A stretch of 64,000 nucleotides of DNA from Deinococcus metalli. Lineage in GTDB: Bacteria; Deinococcota; Deinococci; Deinococcales; Deinococcaceae. The stretch's first letter is position 1, and each line of letters opens with the position of its first letter. Below are positions 1-9,988 of this stretch, one piece after another. Under the pieces are notes generated by a model, which was given only the letters and a program-made list of their open reading frames with translations, was not told where the DNA came from and did no database searches. The stretch covers positions 806,001-870,000 of the forward strand of contig NZ_JACHFK010000001.1 in assembly GCF_014201805.1 (NCBI RefSeq), written 5' to 3'. Position numbers and translations under genes: made by a program.

Positions 1-652
<652 letters not shown>

Positions 653-659
653 GCCCGCC

Positions 660-665
660 AGTCTA
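660..665 (-). promoter_or_regulatory. -10 hexamer TAGACT for the aminotransferase
   Basis: On the minus strand TAGACT ends 7 nt before the ATG at 652, the spacing expected for a leaderless transcript. It contains the TAG stop of the upstream rhodanese gene. No good -35 element was seen. Confidence 0.45.
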
Positions 666-956
666 GCCGGGGCGCGTACGACCGAGTTCGCGCAGCAGGG
701 CCGGCACCCCGCCGGGGTACGCGTGGGCGTCCAGTCCGTCGGCCCGCAGGTACCGGGCGGCCAGGCCGGAGCGCACGCCGCGCTCGCAGACCACCACCAG
801 GGGCGCTGTCAGGGGCGCCAGGGCGTGCTGGCCCTCCTCGATGGCGTCCAGCGTGACGGCCACGACCGGCAGGGGAATCAAGCCGTCCAGAGGCTGGGCG
901 GCGCGCAGGTCGTCCGGCCGCAGGTCGATCACGGTGCCGGTGTCGGGCAGGGTCAT
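663..956 (-). CDS. single-domain rhodanese-like protein
   Basis: A 97-residue rhodanese domain. The active-site loop reads CERGVRS, with the catalytic cysteine near residue 58 followed by the arginine-rich loop that cradles the persulfide. Family members move sulfane sulfur from thiosulfate or cysteine-derived persulfide to thiol acceptors in the cytoplasm. The protein ends with a proline-glycine rich segment ([13 protein letters not shown]), matching the usual rhodanese end (YPGG..AW) only loosely. The ATG at 956 is 6 nt downstream of a minus-strand TATGCT. It is divergent from a second rhodanese gene at 1017. Confidence 0.85.
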   Translation of the reverse strand: MTLPDTGTVIDLRPDDLRAAQPLDGLIPLPVVAVTLDAIEEGQHALAPLTAPLVVVCERGVRSGLAARYLRADGLDAHAYPGGVPALLRELGRTRPG

Positions 957-962
957 GACCCG

Positions 963-1009
963 AGCATAGATCGGGGCCGCACATTCCGAGTGGGGCGGTC
1001 AGGTATCCT
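963..1009. promoter_or_regulatory. divergent leaderless-type promoters of the two rhodanese genes
   Basis: Minus strand: TATGCT at 968-963, 6 nt before the ATG at 956. Plus strand: TATCCT at 1004-1009, 7 nt before the ATG at 1017. Both spacings put the transcription start on or next to the start codon. Neither has a convincing -35 box. Confidence 0.5.
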
Positions 1010-1016
1010 GCTCCTC

Positions 1017-1331
1017 ATGGACGAAGTCACCCCGCAAGAAGGCCAGCGCCGCGTGCAGGCCGGCGCCCTGCTCGTCGACGTGCGCGAGCAGAACGAATAC
1101 GACGACGTGCACGCCGACGGCGCACAGCTCATCCCGCTGAGCGAGTTCGAGGCCCGTTACACCGAACTCCCGAAGGACGCCGACCTCGTGATGATCTGCC
1201 GCAGCGGCGCCCGCAGTGCCCGCGCCGGCGAATTCCTCGCGCAGCACGGCTACTCGAAGGTCGCCAACCTCACCGGCGGCACGAACGCGTGGGTCGAGGC
1301 GGGCCTGCCCAGCGTGAAGGGGCAGGGCTGA
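1017..1331 (+). CDS. single-domain rhodanese-like protein
   Basis: A 104-residue rhodanese. LVDVREQNEYDDVHADGA is the usual N-terminal rhodanese signature and CRSGARS is the active-site loop, with the catalytic cysteine near residue 61. The C-terminal NLTGGTNAWVEAGLP matches the family end. It should carry a persulfide and act as a cytoplasmic sulfur carrier or transferase. Its stop codon overlaps the start of the DUF59 gene (TGATG), so the two are translationally coupled. That suggests a role in supplying sulfur for iron-sulfur cluster or other metal-sulfur chemistry; this link is inferred from context. Confidence 0.9.
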   Translation: MDEVTPQEGQRRVQAGALLVDVREQNEYDDVHADGAQLIPLSEFEARYTELPKDADLVMICRSGARSARAGEFLAQHGYSKVANLTGGTNAWVEAGLPSVKGQG

Positions 1332-1690
1332 TGGACGACACGACTCCCCCGGTGGCCGACGCGGCGAGCAGCGGCCTGCCCAGCACCGAGCAGATCCTGG
1401 ACTCCCTGAAGGTCGTGAAAGACCCCGAGATTCCCGTGAATGTCGTGGACCTCGGCCTGATCTACGGCGTGGACATCGATCCGAACGGCGCGGTGGACAT
1501 CACCATGACCCTGACCAGCGTGGGCTGCCCCGTGCAGGACCTGATCCGCGCCGACGCGGAGATGGCCGTGGGCCGCCTGGACGGCGTGACCGACGTGAAC
1601 GTGGAGTTCGTGTGGACGCCGCCATGGGGCCCGGACAAGATGACCGAGGACGGCAAGCGCCAGATGCGGATGTTCGGCTTCAACGTGTGA
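1331..1690 (+). CDS. DUF59/MIP18 metal-sulfur cluster assembly factor (SufT-like)
   Basis: A 119-residue protein of the MIP18/DUF59 family, which includes SufT and PaaD. These are small cytoplasmic factors that help mature Fe-S proteins. The family core is visible: VKDPEIPVNVVDLGLIYGV, then TMTLTSVGCPVQDLI with the conserved cysteine near residue 67, and WTPPWGPDKM at the C terminus, which is typical of the PaaD/SufT branch. An N-terminal extension of about 20 residues is low-complexity. The start overlaps the stop of the preceding rhodanese gene. A strong hairpin follows the stop codon. Confidence 0.88.
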   Translation: MDDTTPPVADAASSGLPSTEQILDSLKVVKDPEIPVNVVDLGLIYGVDIDPNGAVDITMTLTSVGCPVQDLIRADAEMAVGRLDGVTDVNVEFVWTPPWGPDKMTEDGKRQMRMFGFNV

Positions 1691-1712
1691 ACATCTAGGA
1701 ACTCAACACCAG

Positions 1713-1751
1713 CACCGTCCAACCGCTGATCTGGCAGTTGGACGGTGTTTT
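1713..1751 (+). terminator. intrinsic terminator after the DUF59 gene
   Basis: A perfect 11-bp stem (CACCGTCCAAC paired with GTTGGACGGTG, 1713-1723 and 1737-1747) is followed by TTTTG. It lies between genes that converge here, so it probably ends the rhodanese-DUF59 transcript. Confidence 0.85.
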
Positions 1752-1784
1752 GTCTGTCCGGTCGGGCGCTCCGGACGGCCTGCC

Positions 1785-2468
1785 TCAGTCGTCGCTGCTG
1801 CGGGCGATGCCGAGGATGTTCAGGAACTGCGCGAGGGCCATGGCGAAGCCGGCCACGTAGGTCAGGGCGGCGGCAGTCAGCACTGCACGGGCGCCGTTGC
1901 CCCCCTCGCCGCCGCCACTCAGGCCGCGCTGCTGGAGGTAGTTCAGGGCACGGCGGCTGGCGTCGAATTCGACGGGCAGCGTGACGAGGTGAAACAGCAG
2001 GGCAAAACCGAACAGGATCGCCCCGAGCCACAGCAGACCGCTGATGTGCAGGAAGATGCCGGCGAGCAGCAGCAGCGGCGCGAGGTTCATGCCGAGGTTC
2101 AGCGGCACGGCCATCTGTCCGCGTAGCACCAGGGCCGGCATGTGCACCTTGTCCTGGATGGCGTGGCCGACCTCGTGCGCGGCGACGGCCATGGCGCCCA
2201 CGCTGGGCACGCCGTACACGCTCTCGCTGAGGTTCACGGTCTTGCGGATGGGGTCGTAGTGGTCGGTCAGGTTGCCGGGCACGGCCTGCACGGGGATGTG
2301 ACCCAGGCCGTTCTCGTCGAGCATCAGGCGGGCGACATCGGCGCCGGTCATGGAGCGCGGATTCCGGACCTGCCCCCATTTGCGGTAGGTGCTGCTCAGG
2401 TACGCCTGGATGGCCATGGAGGCCACGAAGACGATCAGGATAAGGACGGTGTACGGGCCAAGGAACAT
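1785..2468 (-). CDS. YugP-type zinc metallopeptidase, membrane-bound
   Basis: A 227-residue membrane protein of the YugP / neutral zinc metallopeptidase family (Pfam Zn_peptidase_2). It begins with a hydrophobic segment (about residues 5-25). The zinc motif HEVGH lies near residues 97-101, preceded by VAA and followed by AIQDK. Further hydrophobic segments follow around residues 115-165 and near the C terminus. Physiological substrates of the family are not established. I chose the ATG at 2468 because AGGAGG lies about 10 nt upstream; reading can extend further but adds a proline-rich stretch that does not match the family. Confidence 0.85.
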   Translation of the reverse strand: MFLGPYTVLILIVFVASMAIQAYLSSTYRKWGQVRNPRSMTGADVARLMLDENGLGHIPVQAVPGNLTDHYDPIRKTVNLSESVYGVPSVGAMAVAAHEVGHAIQDKVHMPALVLRGQMAVPLNLGMNLAPLLLLAGIFLHISGLLWLGAILFGFALLFHLVTLPVEFDASRRALNYLQQRGLSGGGEGGNGARAVLTAAALTYVAGFAMALAQFLNILGIARSSDD

Positions 2469-2588
2469 GTCAGCAACTCCTCCTGGAGTGGGGGCAGGGG
2501 GCGCCTGGCGGCGCCCTCTGGACATATCTTAGCGTGTCCCACTCAGGTTTAATGAGGAGCGGTCCTCACGCCCTTGAGGTTCCGTGGG

Positions 2589-2885
2589 TCAGTGCGTCGG
2601 CAGCGGCATCGAGCGCACGTGGAAGCGCACGGCCGTCCGCTCTTCGTGCTGCACGTCGAGCTTCACGAACTCCGGCTGGGTGTAGAGGTCCAGCGCGTCG
2701 CCGTGCAGGTAGCCGCGCGCGATGGCGAGGGCCTTGACCGTCTGGTTCACGGCGGTGGGGCCGATCGCCTGGATGTCCACCTCACCCTTCGAGCGCAGCA
2801 GCGCCGCCACCGCGCCCGCGATCGCGTTCGGCCGCGAGGTGCCGGACACGCGCAGGATTTCGAGGGGAAGGGCAGAGTCAGCCAT
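2589..2885 (-). CDS. SpoVS family protein
   Basis: A 98-residue homologue of stage V sporulation protein S. The family pattern is clear: LEILRVSGTSRPNAIAGAVAALLRSKG, then the conserved IQAIGPTAVNQTVKALAIARGYL, then EERTAVRFHV. SpoVS folds as a small Alba-like domain and is thought to bind nucleic acid. It is common in Deinococcus-Thermus species, which do not sporulate, so its role here is regulatory but undefined. Start choice is between GTG at 2888 and ATG at 2885; I took the ATG. TAGACT lies 12 nt upstream on the minus strand. Confidence 0.92.
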   Translation of the reverse strand: MADSALPLEILRVSGTSRPNAIAGAVAALLRSKGEVDIQAIGPTAVNQTVKALAIARGYLHGDALDLYTQPEFVKLDVQHEERTAVRFHVRSMPLPTH

Positions 2886-3101
2886 CACGTTGAACCAAGT
2901 CTAGGCACGTGACCTGTCACCGGCAATGCCCCCGGCGGGCCCCTCCAGCACGTCGTCCAGGGGTGGGGCCACCACCCCCCGCGCCGCCCGGCCCTGGCGA
3001 GCGCTGCGCGTGTGGACTGCGCCTTTGGTGGGACGCCCACGCCCCGCACACACGCTAGGGTGCGGCCCTGTCCCCCGTTCTCCTCACCCGGAGGTTGATC
3101 C

Positions 3102-3644
3102 GTGCACGCTGAAGCGACCCTCGTCCCCCTGCTGTTCTTCGGGAGCGTCTTCGCGTTCCCCCTGGTCCGCCGCCAGCTGATCCACCGTCACGAGATGGAA
3201 CGGCTGGCAGCCCTGCGGCCGGCGCTGCCCGCCCCCGAGAGCGCGGCTCCGCCCGCGGCCGACGACGCACCGGCCCTGGCCCTGCGGCTCCCGGAACCCC
3301 ACCGGCAGTACGCGCTGGCGCTGCTGTGCCGCCTTCAGGACGCCCCATACGACCGCCTGGACCCACAGGCGCAGTTCCTGCTGCGCCAGGCGCGGCTGGA
3401 CTACCTGCCCGCGACCCTGCGGGCCTACCTGCACCTCACACCCGCCGGGCGGCAGCAGCTCCTCGCCCGCGGCTACAGTCCCGAGGCCCATCTGCAGGAG
3501 CAGCTCGAAACCATCGCGCGCGGCGTCACGGCGGCGCTCGGGCTGGACCAGACGGCCGCCCAGCACCTCCTCACGCAGGGCCGCTTCCTGAAAGACCGCT
3601 TCGAGGACGGCCCCGGCACCGTCCGCGAGTACCTGCGCTCCTGA
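3102..3644 (+). CDS. unknown protein with an N-terminal membrane anchor
   Basis: A 180-residue protein I do not recognise. Residues 5-20 form a hydrophobic helix (LVPLLFFGSVFAFPLV) followed by RRQLIHRHE, which would anchor it with a cytoplasmic body. An alanine-proline linker (about 40-60) leads to a helical domain of roughly 115 residues rich in Leu, Arg and Gln, with the conserved-looking segments DRLDPQAQFLLRQARLDYLPATLRAYL and YSPEAHLQEQLETIARGV. The GTG at 3102 has GGAGG about 8 nt upstream. Its stop is only 5 nt from the stop of the convergent pentapeptide gene. Confidence 0.7.
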   Translation: MHAEATLVPLLFFGSVFAFPLVRRQLIHRHEMERLAALRPALPAPESAAPPAADDAPALALRLPEPHRQYALALLCRLQDAPYDRLDPQAQFLLRQARLDYLPATLRAYLHLTPAGRQQLLARGYSPEAHLQEQLETIARGVTAALGLDQTAAQHLLTQGRFLKDRFEDGPGTVREYLRS

Positions 3645-3649
3645 CGGGC

Positions 3650-4315
3650 TCAGGCGTCGGGGTCGTCAGGACTTCCGTCGGCCACGGTCACGCCCAGGAA
3701 GTGCGCAAGAGCCGGCAATTGCGCGGAATCCACCGTCACGCCCGCCAGGTCGGGGAGGCCCAGGGACACGCCCCACAGCGCCGAGCCGCGCAGGTCGGCG
3801 CCGCCCAGGTCCGCGCGGCGGAAGTCGGTGCGGCGCAGCACGCAGCCGCTCAGGGTGGCGGCGGGCAGCGACGCGCCGGTGAACACGGCGTCGGTCAGGT
3901 CGCAGGTGTCCAGGTGCACGCGGGTGGCCTGGGCGCCGGCCCAGATCGAGAACGGCGCCGCCACGCCCGACAGCAGCACGTTCTTCAGCAGCACGCCGGG
4001 CAGCTGGGTACCCAGCAGCCGGCCGCCGCGCACCTCCACGCGGTCCAGGGCCGCGTCCGCCACTCGGGCGGCACTCAGGTCGCAGCGTTCCACGCGCACG
4101 TCCGCGAAGCGCACCAGCGTCCAGTCGATGTCGCGCAGGTCGACGCCCCGCAGCACGCAGCCCTCGAAGGCCACGGCGTGCAGGCGGGCCGGCACCCGGC
4201 CACCCTCGATCACCACGGCGCGGTACGTGGATTCGTCCTCCAGCGCGTCGGCCCCGACTTCTCGCAGGCCGCCCTTCGGGAAGCGCGGCGGCAGGGGGCG
4301 GGGGTGGCCGGTCAC
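3650..4315 (-). CDS. pentapeptide-repeat protein
   Basis: A 221-residue protein with degenerate pentapeptide repeats of the A(D/N)LXX type. They are clearest at LRGVDLRDIDW (about residues 55-65), CDLTDAVFTGASL and TDFRRADLGGADLRGSAL (about 165-185). The repeats should fold as a right-handed quadrilateral beta-helix. Some relatives mimic DNA and bind gyrase, but most have no known role. The GTG start at 4315 lies 12 nt after the map stop codon, so it is probably the second gene of a two-gene unit. No clear ribosome binding site was seen. Confidence 0.8.
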   Translation of the reverse strand: MTGHPRPLPPRFPKGGLREVGADALEDESTYRAVVIEGGRVPARLHAVAFEGCVLRGVDLRDIDWTLVRFADVRVERCDLSAARVADAALDRVEVRGGRLLGTQLPGVLLKNVLLSGVAAPFSIWAGAQATRVHLDTCDLTDAVFTGASLPAATLSGCVLRRTDFRRADLGGADLRGSALWGVSLGLPDLAGVTVDSAQLPALAHFLGVTVADGSPDDPDA

Positions 4316-4327
4316 CAGTTCAGGATG

Positions 4328-5092
<765 letters not shown>

Positions 5093-5157
5093 ACCGGAGG
5101 CTAACATGACCGGCCTCGCCGCATGGGGACGTGTGCCAGGATGCGCCGCACGTGGGC

Positions 5158-5163
5158 TACGCT
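5158..5163 (+). promoter_or_regulatory. -10 hexamer TACGCT, leaderless type
   Basis: TACGCT ends 6 nt before the ATG at 5170 of the DppA-type gene. No good -35 element. Confidence 0.45.
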
Positions 5164-5169
5164 GCGGCC

Positions 5170-6021
5170 ATGAAGGTCGTGATCAGTGTGGACATGGAGG
5201 GTGTGTGCGGGGTGTCGAGCTGGGTGCAGGTCAGCCCGCCGGAGTTCGGCGGCCTGGTCAGCAGCGCCGAGTACGAGCGCGCCCGCGAGCGCATGACGCT
5301 GGAGGCCGCCGCCGCCGCGCAGGGCGCCCTGGACGGCGGCGCGGCGGACGTGCTGGTGAACGACAGCCACGACACCATGCGCAACCTGATCCCGGAACTC
5401 CTGCCGGACGGCGTGCGCTTCACCAGCGGCAACGACAAGCCGCTGAGCATGGTGCAGGGCGTGCAGGACAGCGGCGTGGGCGCGCTGCTCTTCGTGGGCT
5501 ATCACGCGCGGGCCGGCAGCATGCGCGGGCCGCTCGCGCACACGTGGAACGGCTTTCTCCGCGACGTGCGCGTGAACGGCGTGTCCACCGGCGAGTACGG
5601 CCTGAATGCCCTGGTGGCCGGGCATTACGGCGTGCCCGTGGTGTTCGCGTGCGGGGACGACGTGGCCATGAGCGAGATCACGGCCGAACTGGGGCCGCAG
5701 GTGGTCACGGTGGCGGTGAAGGAGGGCCTGAGCAGCTTCGCGGCCGCGCACCTGCACCCGCGTGAAGCGCAGCGCCGCATCCGCGAGGGCGCGGCACAGG
5801 GCGTCCGGGCGGCGGGCCACGCCACGCCGTACACGACCGTGTGGCCGGCGTCCGCGCAGCTGTCGTTCAACCACCAGGCCCGCGCCGACGCGTGCGAGCG
5901 GGTGCCCGGCGTGACCCGCGTGGACGCCGTGACGGTGGGGTGGTCGAGCCCCGACGCGTATCACCTGTTCCAGACCTTCCGCATGCTTGCCAAGGTGGGC
6001 GAAGTGCGCCTGGACGGGTAA
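5170..6021 (+). CDS. M55 family D-aminopeptidase (DppA-like)
   Basis: A 283-residue zinc peptidase of the M55 family. Bacillus DppA, a self-compartmentalising decamer, removes N-terminal D-amino acids from small peptides, probably from cell-wall turnover. The zinc ligands are recognisable by alignment from memory: D8 and E10 in ISVDMEG, H67 in VNDSHD, H112 in FVGYHARAG and E142 in STGEYG. No signal peptide is present, so it is cytoplasmic. The start is fixed by the DMEG motif near the N terminus. It is not next to a peptide transporter here. Confidence 0.92.
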   Translation: MKVVISVDMEGVCGVSSWVQVSPPEFGGLVSSAEYERARERMTLEAAAAAQGALDGGAADVLVNDSHDTMRNLIPELLPDGVRFTSGNDKPLSMVQGVQDSGVGALLFVGYHARAGSMRGPLAHTWNGFLRDVRVNGVSTGEYGLNALVAGHYGVPVVFACGDDVAMSEITAELGPQVVTVAVKEGLSSFAAAHLHPREAQRRIREGAAQGVRAAGHATPYTTVWPASAQLSFNHQARADACERVPGVTRVDAVTVGWSSPDAYHLFQTFRMLAKVGEVRLDG

Positions 6022-6049
6022 TTCTCATTCACGGCGGCTAAGGTGGAGC

Positions 6050-6460
6050 ATGCCCCTGCGCTGCCTGCTACTCGCCGCCGCCCTCTCCTCCACCGCCGGC
6101 GCGGCCGTGTGGCTCGGCGCGGACGCCGGCATCAGCGGGTTCGGCGTGCACGCGGGCACCTCGCTGCTCAGCGTGCCCCTGATCGGCCGTCTGGGCGTGG
6201 AGGCCAGTGCGGAGCGGGCGTGGAACACCAGCGTGTCCAACCGCTATGCGGCGGGCGTGACCCTGCGCGACCTGAACATCCCGATCACGCGGGTGGACGC
6301 CTTCGCCACGGTCGGCGCGGAATACTCGAACAGCTTCGCGTTCTACGGCGAGGGCGGCCTGCGCGGTCCGCTGCTGGGACCGGCCGGCTGGCGCGCGTAT
6401 GTGCGGGGCAGCACCGCCGGGCACCTCGGCGCCGGCGTGGGCCTGGAACTGCGCTTCTGA
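6050..6460 (+). CDS. small exported protein, possible outer-membrane beta-barrel
   Basis: A 136-residue protein with a typical signal peptide (MPLRCLLLAAALSSTAGAA, cleavage after about residue 18). The mature part has alternating hydrophobic and polar residues, many glycines, and ends in a C-terminal aromatic residue (GVGLELRF). That ending is the signature of outer-membrane beta-barrels. At about 118 residues it would make a small barrel or a surface beta-sandwich. The family is not recognised. The ATG at 6050 is 28 nt after the DppA-type stop codon, so co-transcription is possible. Confidence 0.7.
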   Translation: MPLRCLLLAAALSSTAGAAVWLGADAGISGFGVHAGTSLLSVPLIGRLGVEASAERAWNTSVSNRYAAGVTLRDLNIPITRVDAFATVGAEYSNSFAFYGEGGLRGPLLGPAGWRAYVRGSTAGHLGAGVGLELRF

Positions 6461-6513
6461 AGGCCGGCCGCAGACCGCAGCTCTGCCGCGCCGGGATGCG
6501 GCACACTGCAACC

Positions 6514-6585
6514 ATGCCCACCGCTGACTCCTCCTCGGCCGTGACCGGCCGCTCCAATGCACCTCGTACCCGGCGGGCCGCGTGA
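6514..6585 (+). CDS. possible 23-codon leader ORF
   Basis: ATG at 6514 opens 23 codons (MPTADSSSAVTGRSNAPRTRRAA) whose TGA stop overlaps the GTG start of the next gene (GTGA at 6582-6585). This arrangement would couple translation of the two. It may also be chance: several third codon positions are A or T, unlike neighbouring genes. Confidence 0.25.
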   Translation: MPTADSSSAVTGRSNAPRTRRAA

Positions 6586-6917
6586 CACCCCGGATTCCCA
6601 AGGTGCTGCCCGCCCAGCCCGTCGATGTGCCCCACTACGCTCCGGCCCCCGGCCGGGGGCCGGTCGCGCTCGTCAGGAGCGAGGGCAGCGTCCGCTTCGA
6701 CCCGGCAGTGCTCGACGGCGCGCAGCAGGCGGCGGCGCACGCCCCCGCGCTGGGCGCTCTCCAGGGACTGGTCGCCGTGCCGGCCGACATGGTGATCGGC
6801 GACGCCGTGCGGGTCAGCATCGGCGGCAGGGAGGTGTCGCTGGTCCCGCTGTGGCGCCCGGCGGAGTCTGAAGTGCTCGTGTGCGGCGTGTACGAGCCGG
6901 TTCCCGGCACGCGCTGA
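6582..6917 (+). CDS. unknown 111-residue protein
   Basis: I do not recognise this protein. It has no signal peptide or membrane segment. The C-terminal half (GLVAVPADMVIGDAVRVSIGGREVSLVPLWRP) looks like a small beta-barrel, with a proline-rich N terminus before it. The GTG start at 6582 is inferred from codon use and from the GTGA overlap with the preceding short ORF; an internal start cannot be excluded. It converges with the DUF4259 gene, whose stop is 10 nt away. Confidence 0.55.
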   Translation: MTPRIPKVLPAQPVDVPHYAPAPGRGPVALVRSEGSVRFDPAVLDGAQQAAAHAPALGALQGLVAVPADMVIGDAVRVSIGGREVSLVPLWRPAESEVLVCGVYEPVPGTR

Positions 6918-6927
6918 TCCGGACGTG

Positions 6928-7329
6928 TCAGCCCAGCGTGGCGCGCAGGCGCTGCACGTCGCGCTGCCAGTCGCGCAGATCCTCGGAGTCCTCCCACAGC
7001 TCGGGCAGTTCGCTGTCCGGCCCAACCACGCGGTCCACGGCGTCGAGCGCCAGGGCGCGCTGACCGCTCACGCTGCGGGCGTCGGCGTCCTCCACCCACG
7101 ACAGCAGGTCGTCGTCCGTCACGAAGCGGTGGTCGCCGGACGTGATCGCCGCGATGATCTCAGCGGCGGCGATGGCGCGCGAGCCCTCCTCAGCCTCGAC
7201 GTAATCAAGGTCCGGGTCGAGCACCACCTCCAGGGCTTCCCGGAGCGCCACCGCGCCGTCCTCCACGACTTCCTTGATGAAGTCTGCGGCGCTGTCGTTG
7301 TCGAAACTGCCGGTGCCCCAGGTGCCCAT
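6928..7329 (-). CDS. DUF4259 domain protein
   Basis: A 133-residue acidic protein that starts with the DUF4259 hallmark MGTWGTGSFDNDSAADFI. The domain is found in many bacteria, often in Actinobacteria and Deinococcus, and has no established function. The C-terminal half is strongly acidic (DDDLLSWVEDAD, SELPELWEDSEDLRDWQRDV). The ATG at 7329 is chosen because the family signature begins there. A TACCCT hexamer lies 6 nt upstream, giving a leaderless promoter. Confidence 0.88.
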   Translation of the reverse strand: MGTWGTGSFDNDSAADFIKEVVEDGAVALREALEVVLDPDLDYVEAEEGSRAIAAAEIIAAITSGDHRFVTDDDLLSWVEDADARSVSGQRALALDAVDRVVGPDSELPELWEDSEDLRDWQRDVQRLRATLG

Positions 7330-7335
7330 ATGTTC

Positions 7336-7341
7336 AGGGTA
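7336..7341 (-). promoter_or_regulatory. -10 hexamer TACCCT for the DUF4259 gene
   Basis: On the minus strand TACCCT ends 6 nt before the ATG at 7329, fitting a leaderless transcript. Confidence 0.45.
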
Positions 7342-7747
7342 ATGGGATTCGGTCAGGCGCGCCTTCACCCAAGCCTTCTCTGTGGAGGGAAATTCGTCCT
7401 CGGAGGCAGGTCAAGCCGCAGCAGACAACGGCGCATTCCCCGTCACCACCGGTGACGTGTCGGACTGAACGGAGCGGGCCAGGGTCTCAGGGTGGACCGC
7501 ATCTGTCACGTTTCAGGCACGCGGCCACGCCCGGTGAATGCAGGAGGCGAACTGGTCTGCTGCCAGGTCGACTCCCGTACATCGATGCTTCTGCTGAGGT
7601 GCACGTGGTCGAGACGACCAAAAACGGGAACTGTGTTGGCACGACGTACGACGCCGGTGCGTCCGCGCGGAGGTCACCTGGTCAAGCAGGTCTAGCTTGG
7701 TTTCCCTAAGTCAGCCGTATCGCGGCAAGTGCCCGAATCCGGCGCGC
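7342..7747. other. about 400-nt stretch without a supported gene
   Basis: This stretch lies between the DUF4259 promoter and the ispG stop codon. Short open frames exist on the plus strand (for example 7452-7709 and 7492-7695), but their composition and translations do not look coding. Base composition is visibly less G+C-rich around 7570-7720. No tRNA, transposase remnant or clear hairpin terminator could be recognised. It may be a decayed gene or hold an unrecognised small RNA. Confidence 0.4.
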
Positions 7748-8971
<1,224 letters not shown>

Positions 8972-8977
8972 GTGGGC

Positions 8978-8983
8978 AGTGTA
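8978..8983 (-). promoter_or_regulatory. -10 hexamer TACACT for ispG
   Basis: Minus-strand TACACT ends 6 nt before the ATG at 8971, consistent with a leaderless ispG mRNA. Confidence 0.5.
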
Positions 8984-9003
8984 CGCGGGGCGGTGCCCGG
9001 CGG

Positions 9004-9588
9004 TCAGGAAGGACGCTTACGACGGCCGGCGTCCTGCGCGTGGTCGAGGATGGCATTCACGCCGAGGTCGATGCCGCCGCGCGGACCGCTGCCGCCGTAG
9101 ATTCCGGCGCGGTCCAGGCTGGCTGCGCCGTGCAGGAACGTCCACACGGCGACCGCGTGGTCCGTGTCGTCGAGGTCGCCGCTGAGCGCCCCGACGAGGC
9201 CCAGCAAGGTGTTCCACAGCGCCTTACCGGCGTCCGTGGCCAGGCCGTTGGCGGGGCCGTGTGCGTCCGGGACAAGCAAGAGGGCGTAGGCGTGCGGGTG
9301 GGTGCGGGCGTAGTGCAGGTACGCCCCGGCGGCGGCCTGGAGTGCGTTGCGGGGCAGGTGGCCCTCGGCGGCGCGGACGAGTTCGGCCTGCAGGTCACGG
9401 GCCGCTCGCTGCGCGAGGGCGTGCAGCAGGGCGTCCCGACTGTCGACATGGCGGTACAGGCTGCCAGCCCGCACACCCAGCGCGTCTGCAAGTGAGCGCA
9501 TGCTCAGCGCGTCGGGGCCGCCGGCCTGGAACAGCGTCCACGCGACCTCCTCAATGGTCTCGGGCGTGAGCTTGGACGGATAGGGCAT
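9004..9588 (-). CDS. TetR/AcrR family transcriptional regulator
   Basis: A 194-residue TetR-type repressor. The helix-turn-helix spans about residues 10-52 ([39 protein letters not shown]), followed by a helical ligand domain containing [21 protein letters not shown] residues and the [18 protein letters not shown] segment seen in many family members. I start at the ATG at 9588 because the HTH follows directly; a longer frame to 9657 would run over the promoter. It is divergent from the DUF2568-MBL pair, and three similar palindromes lie between them, so it probably represses both itself and that pair. Confidence 0.9.
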   Translation of the reverse strand: MPYPSKLTPETIEEVAWTLFQAGGPDALSMRSLADALGVRAGSLYRHVDSRDALLHALAQRAARDLQAELVRAAEGHLPRNALQAAAGAYLHYARTHPHAYALLLVPDAHGPANGLATDAGKALWNTLLGLVGALSGDLDDTDHAVAVWTFLHGAASLDRAGIYGGSGPRGGIDLGVNAILDHAQDAGRRKRPS

Positions 9589-9593
9589 CGGGT

Positions 9594-9662
9594 GAACAGT
9601 GTACGCCTTGACAGCGCGGCCACGAAAACGTACAGTGTTCATCATGAAAGCGAACACTGTTC
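9594..9662. promoter_or_regulatory. promoter with three TetR-type operator copies
   Basis: Three 11-mers of one family lie here: GAACAGTGTAC (9594-9604), GTACAGTGTTC (9630-9640) and GAACACTGTTC (9652-9662). The first is the inverse of the second apart from the central base; the third is a perfect palindrome around its centre. The plus strand has TTGACA (9608-9613), a 17-nt spacer and TACAGT (9631-9636). The second operator therefore covers the -10 box, and the third lies just inside the coding region. The -10 ends 7 nt before the ATG at 9644, so the transcript would be leaderless. Confidence 0.8.
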
Positions 9663-9988
9663 AGACCGCGCCGGGCACGACGGTCGGCGGCGCCGATGTC
9701 CTCGCCTTCGCCACGGAACTCGGCGCGCTCGGGGCCGTGGCGGTGTGGGGCTGGCACTCCGGCGGTTGGATGGGCGCGCTGGGCACGGCCCTCACCTTCG
9801 GGACGGTGTGGGGCGTGTTCCTGTCGCCCAGAGCGGCCGTGCCGGTCACGGGCGTGTGGTGGCCGCTCGCCAAGCTCGCGGTGTTCGCCGTCAGTGCCCT
9901 GGCATTGAGCACCGTCGCCGGCGTCGTGCCCGCGGCAGCGCTGCTCTCCCTGGCCCTCCTGAGCGCCGTACTGGGGGGCACGCGATGA
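9644..9988 (+). CDS. DUF2568 (YrdB-like) small membrane protein
   Basis: A 114-residue membrane protein with three to four hydrophobic helices (about residues 17-37, 42-58, 70-90 and 92-110). The WGWHSGGWMGALG and VWGVFLSPRAAVPV motifs are typical of the DUF2568/YrdB family, whose function is unknown. The ATG at 9644 sits 7 nt after a -10 box. The stop overlaps the start of the MBL-fold gene by 4 nt (ATGA), so the two form an operon controlled by the divergent TetR regulator. Confidence 0.82.
   Translation: MKANTVQTAPGTTVGGADVLAFATELGALGAVAVWGWHSGGWMGALGTALTFGTVWGVFLSPRAAVPVTGVWWPLAKLAVFAVSALALSTVAGVVPAAALLSLALLSAVLGGTR

Noticed and set aside
7560..7585. T-loop-like GGTCGACTCCC, a possible tRNA
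   Set aside because: No matching acceptor or anticodon stems could be formed around it.
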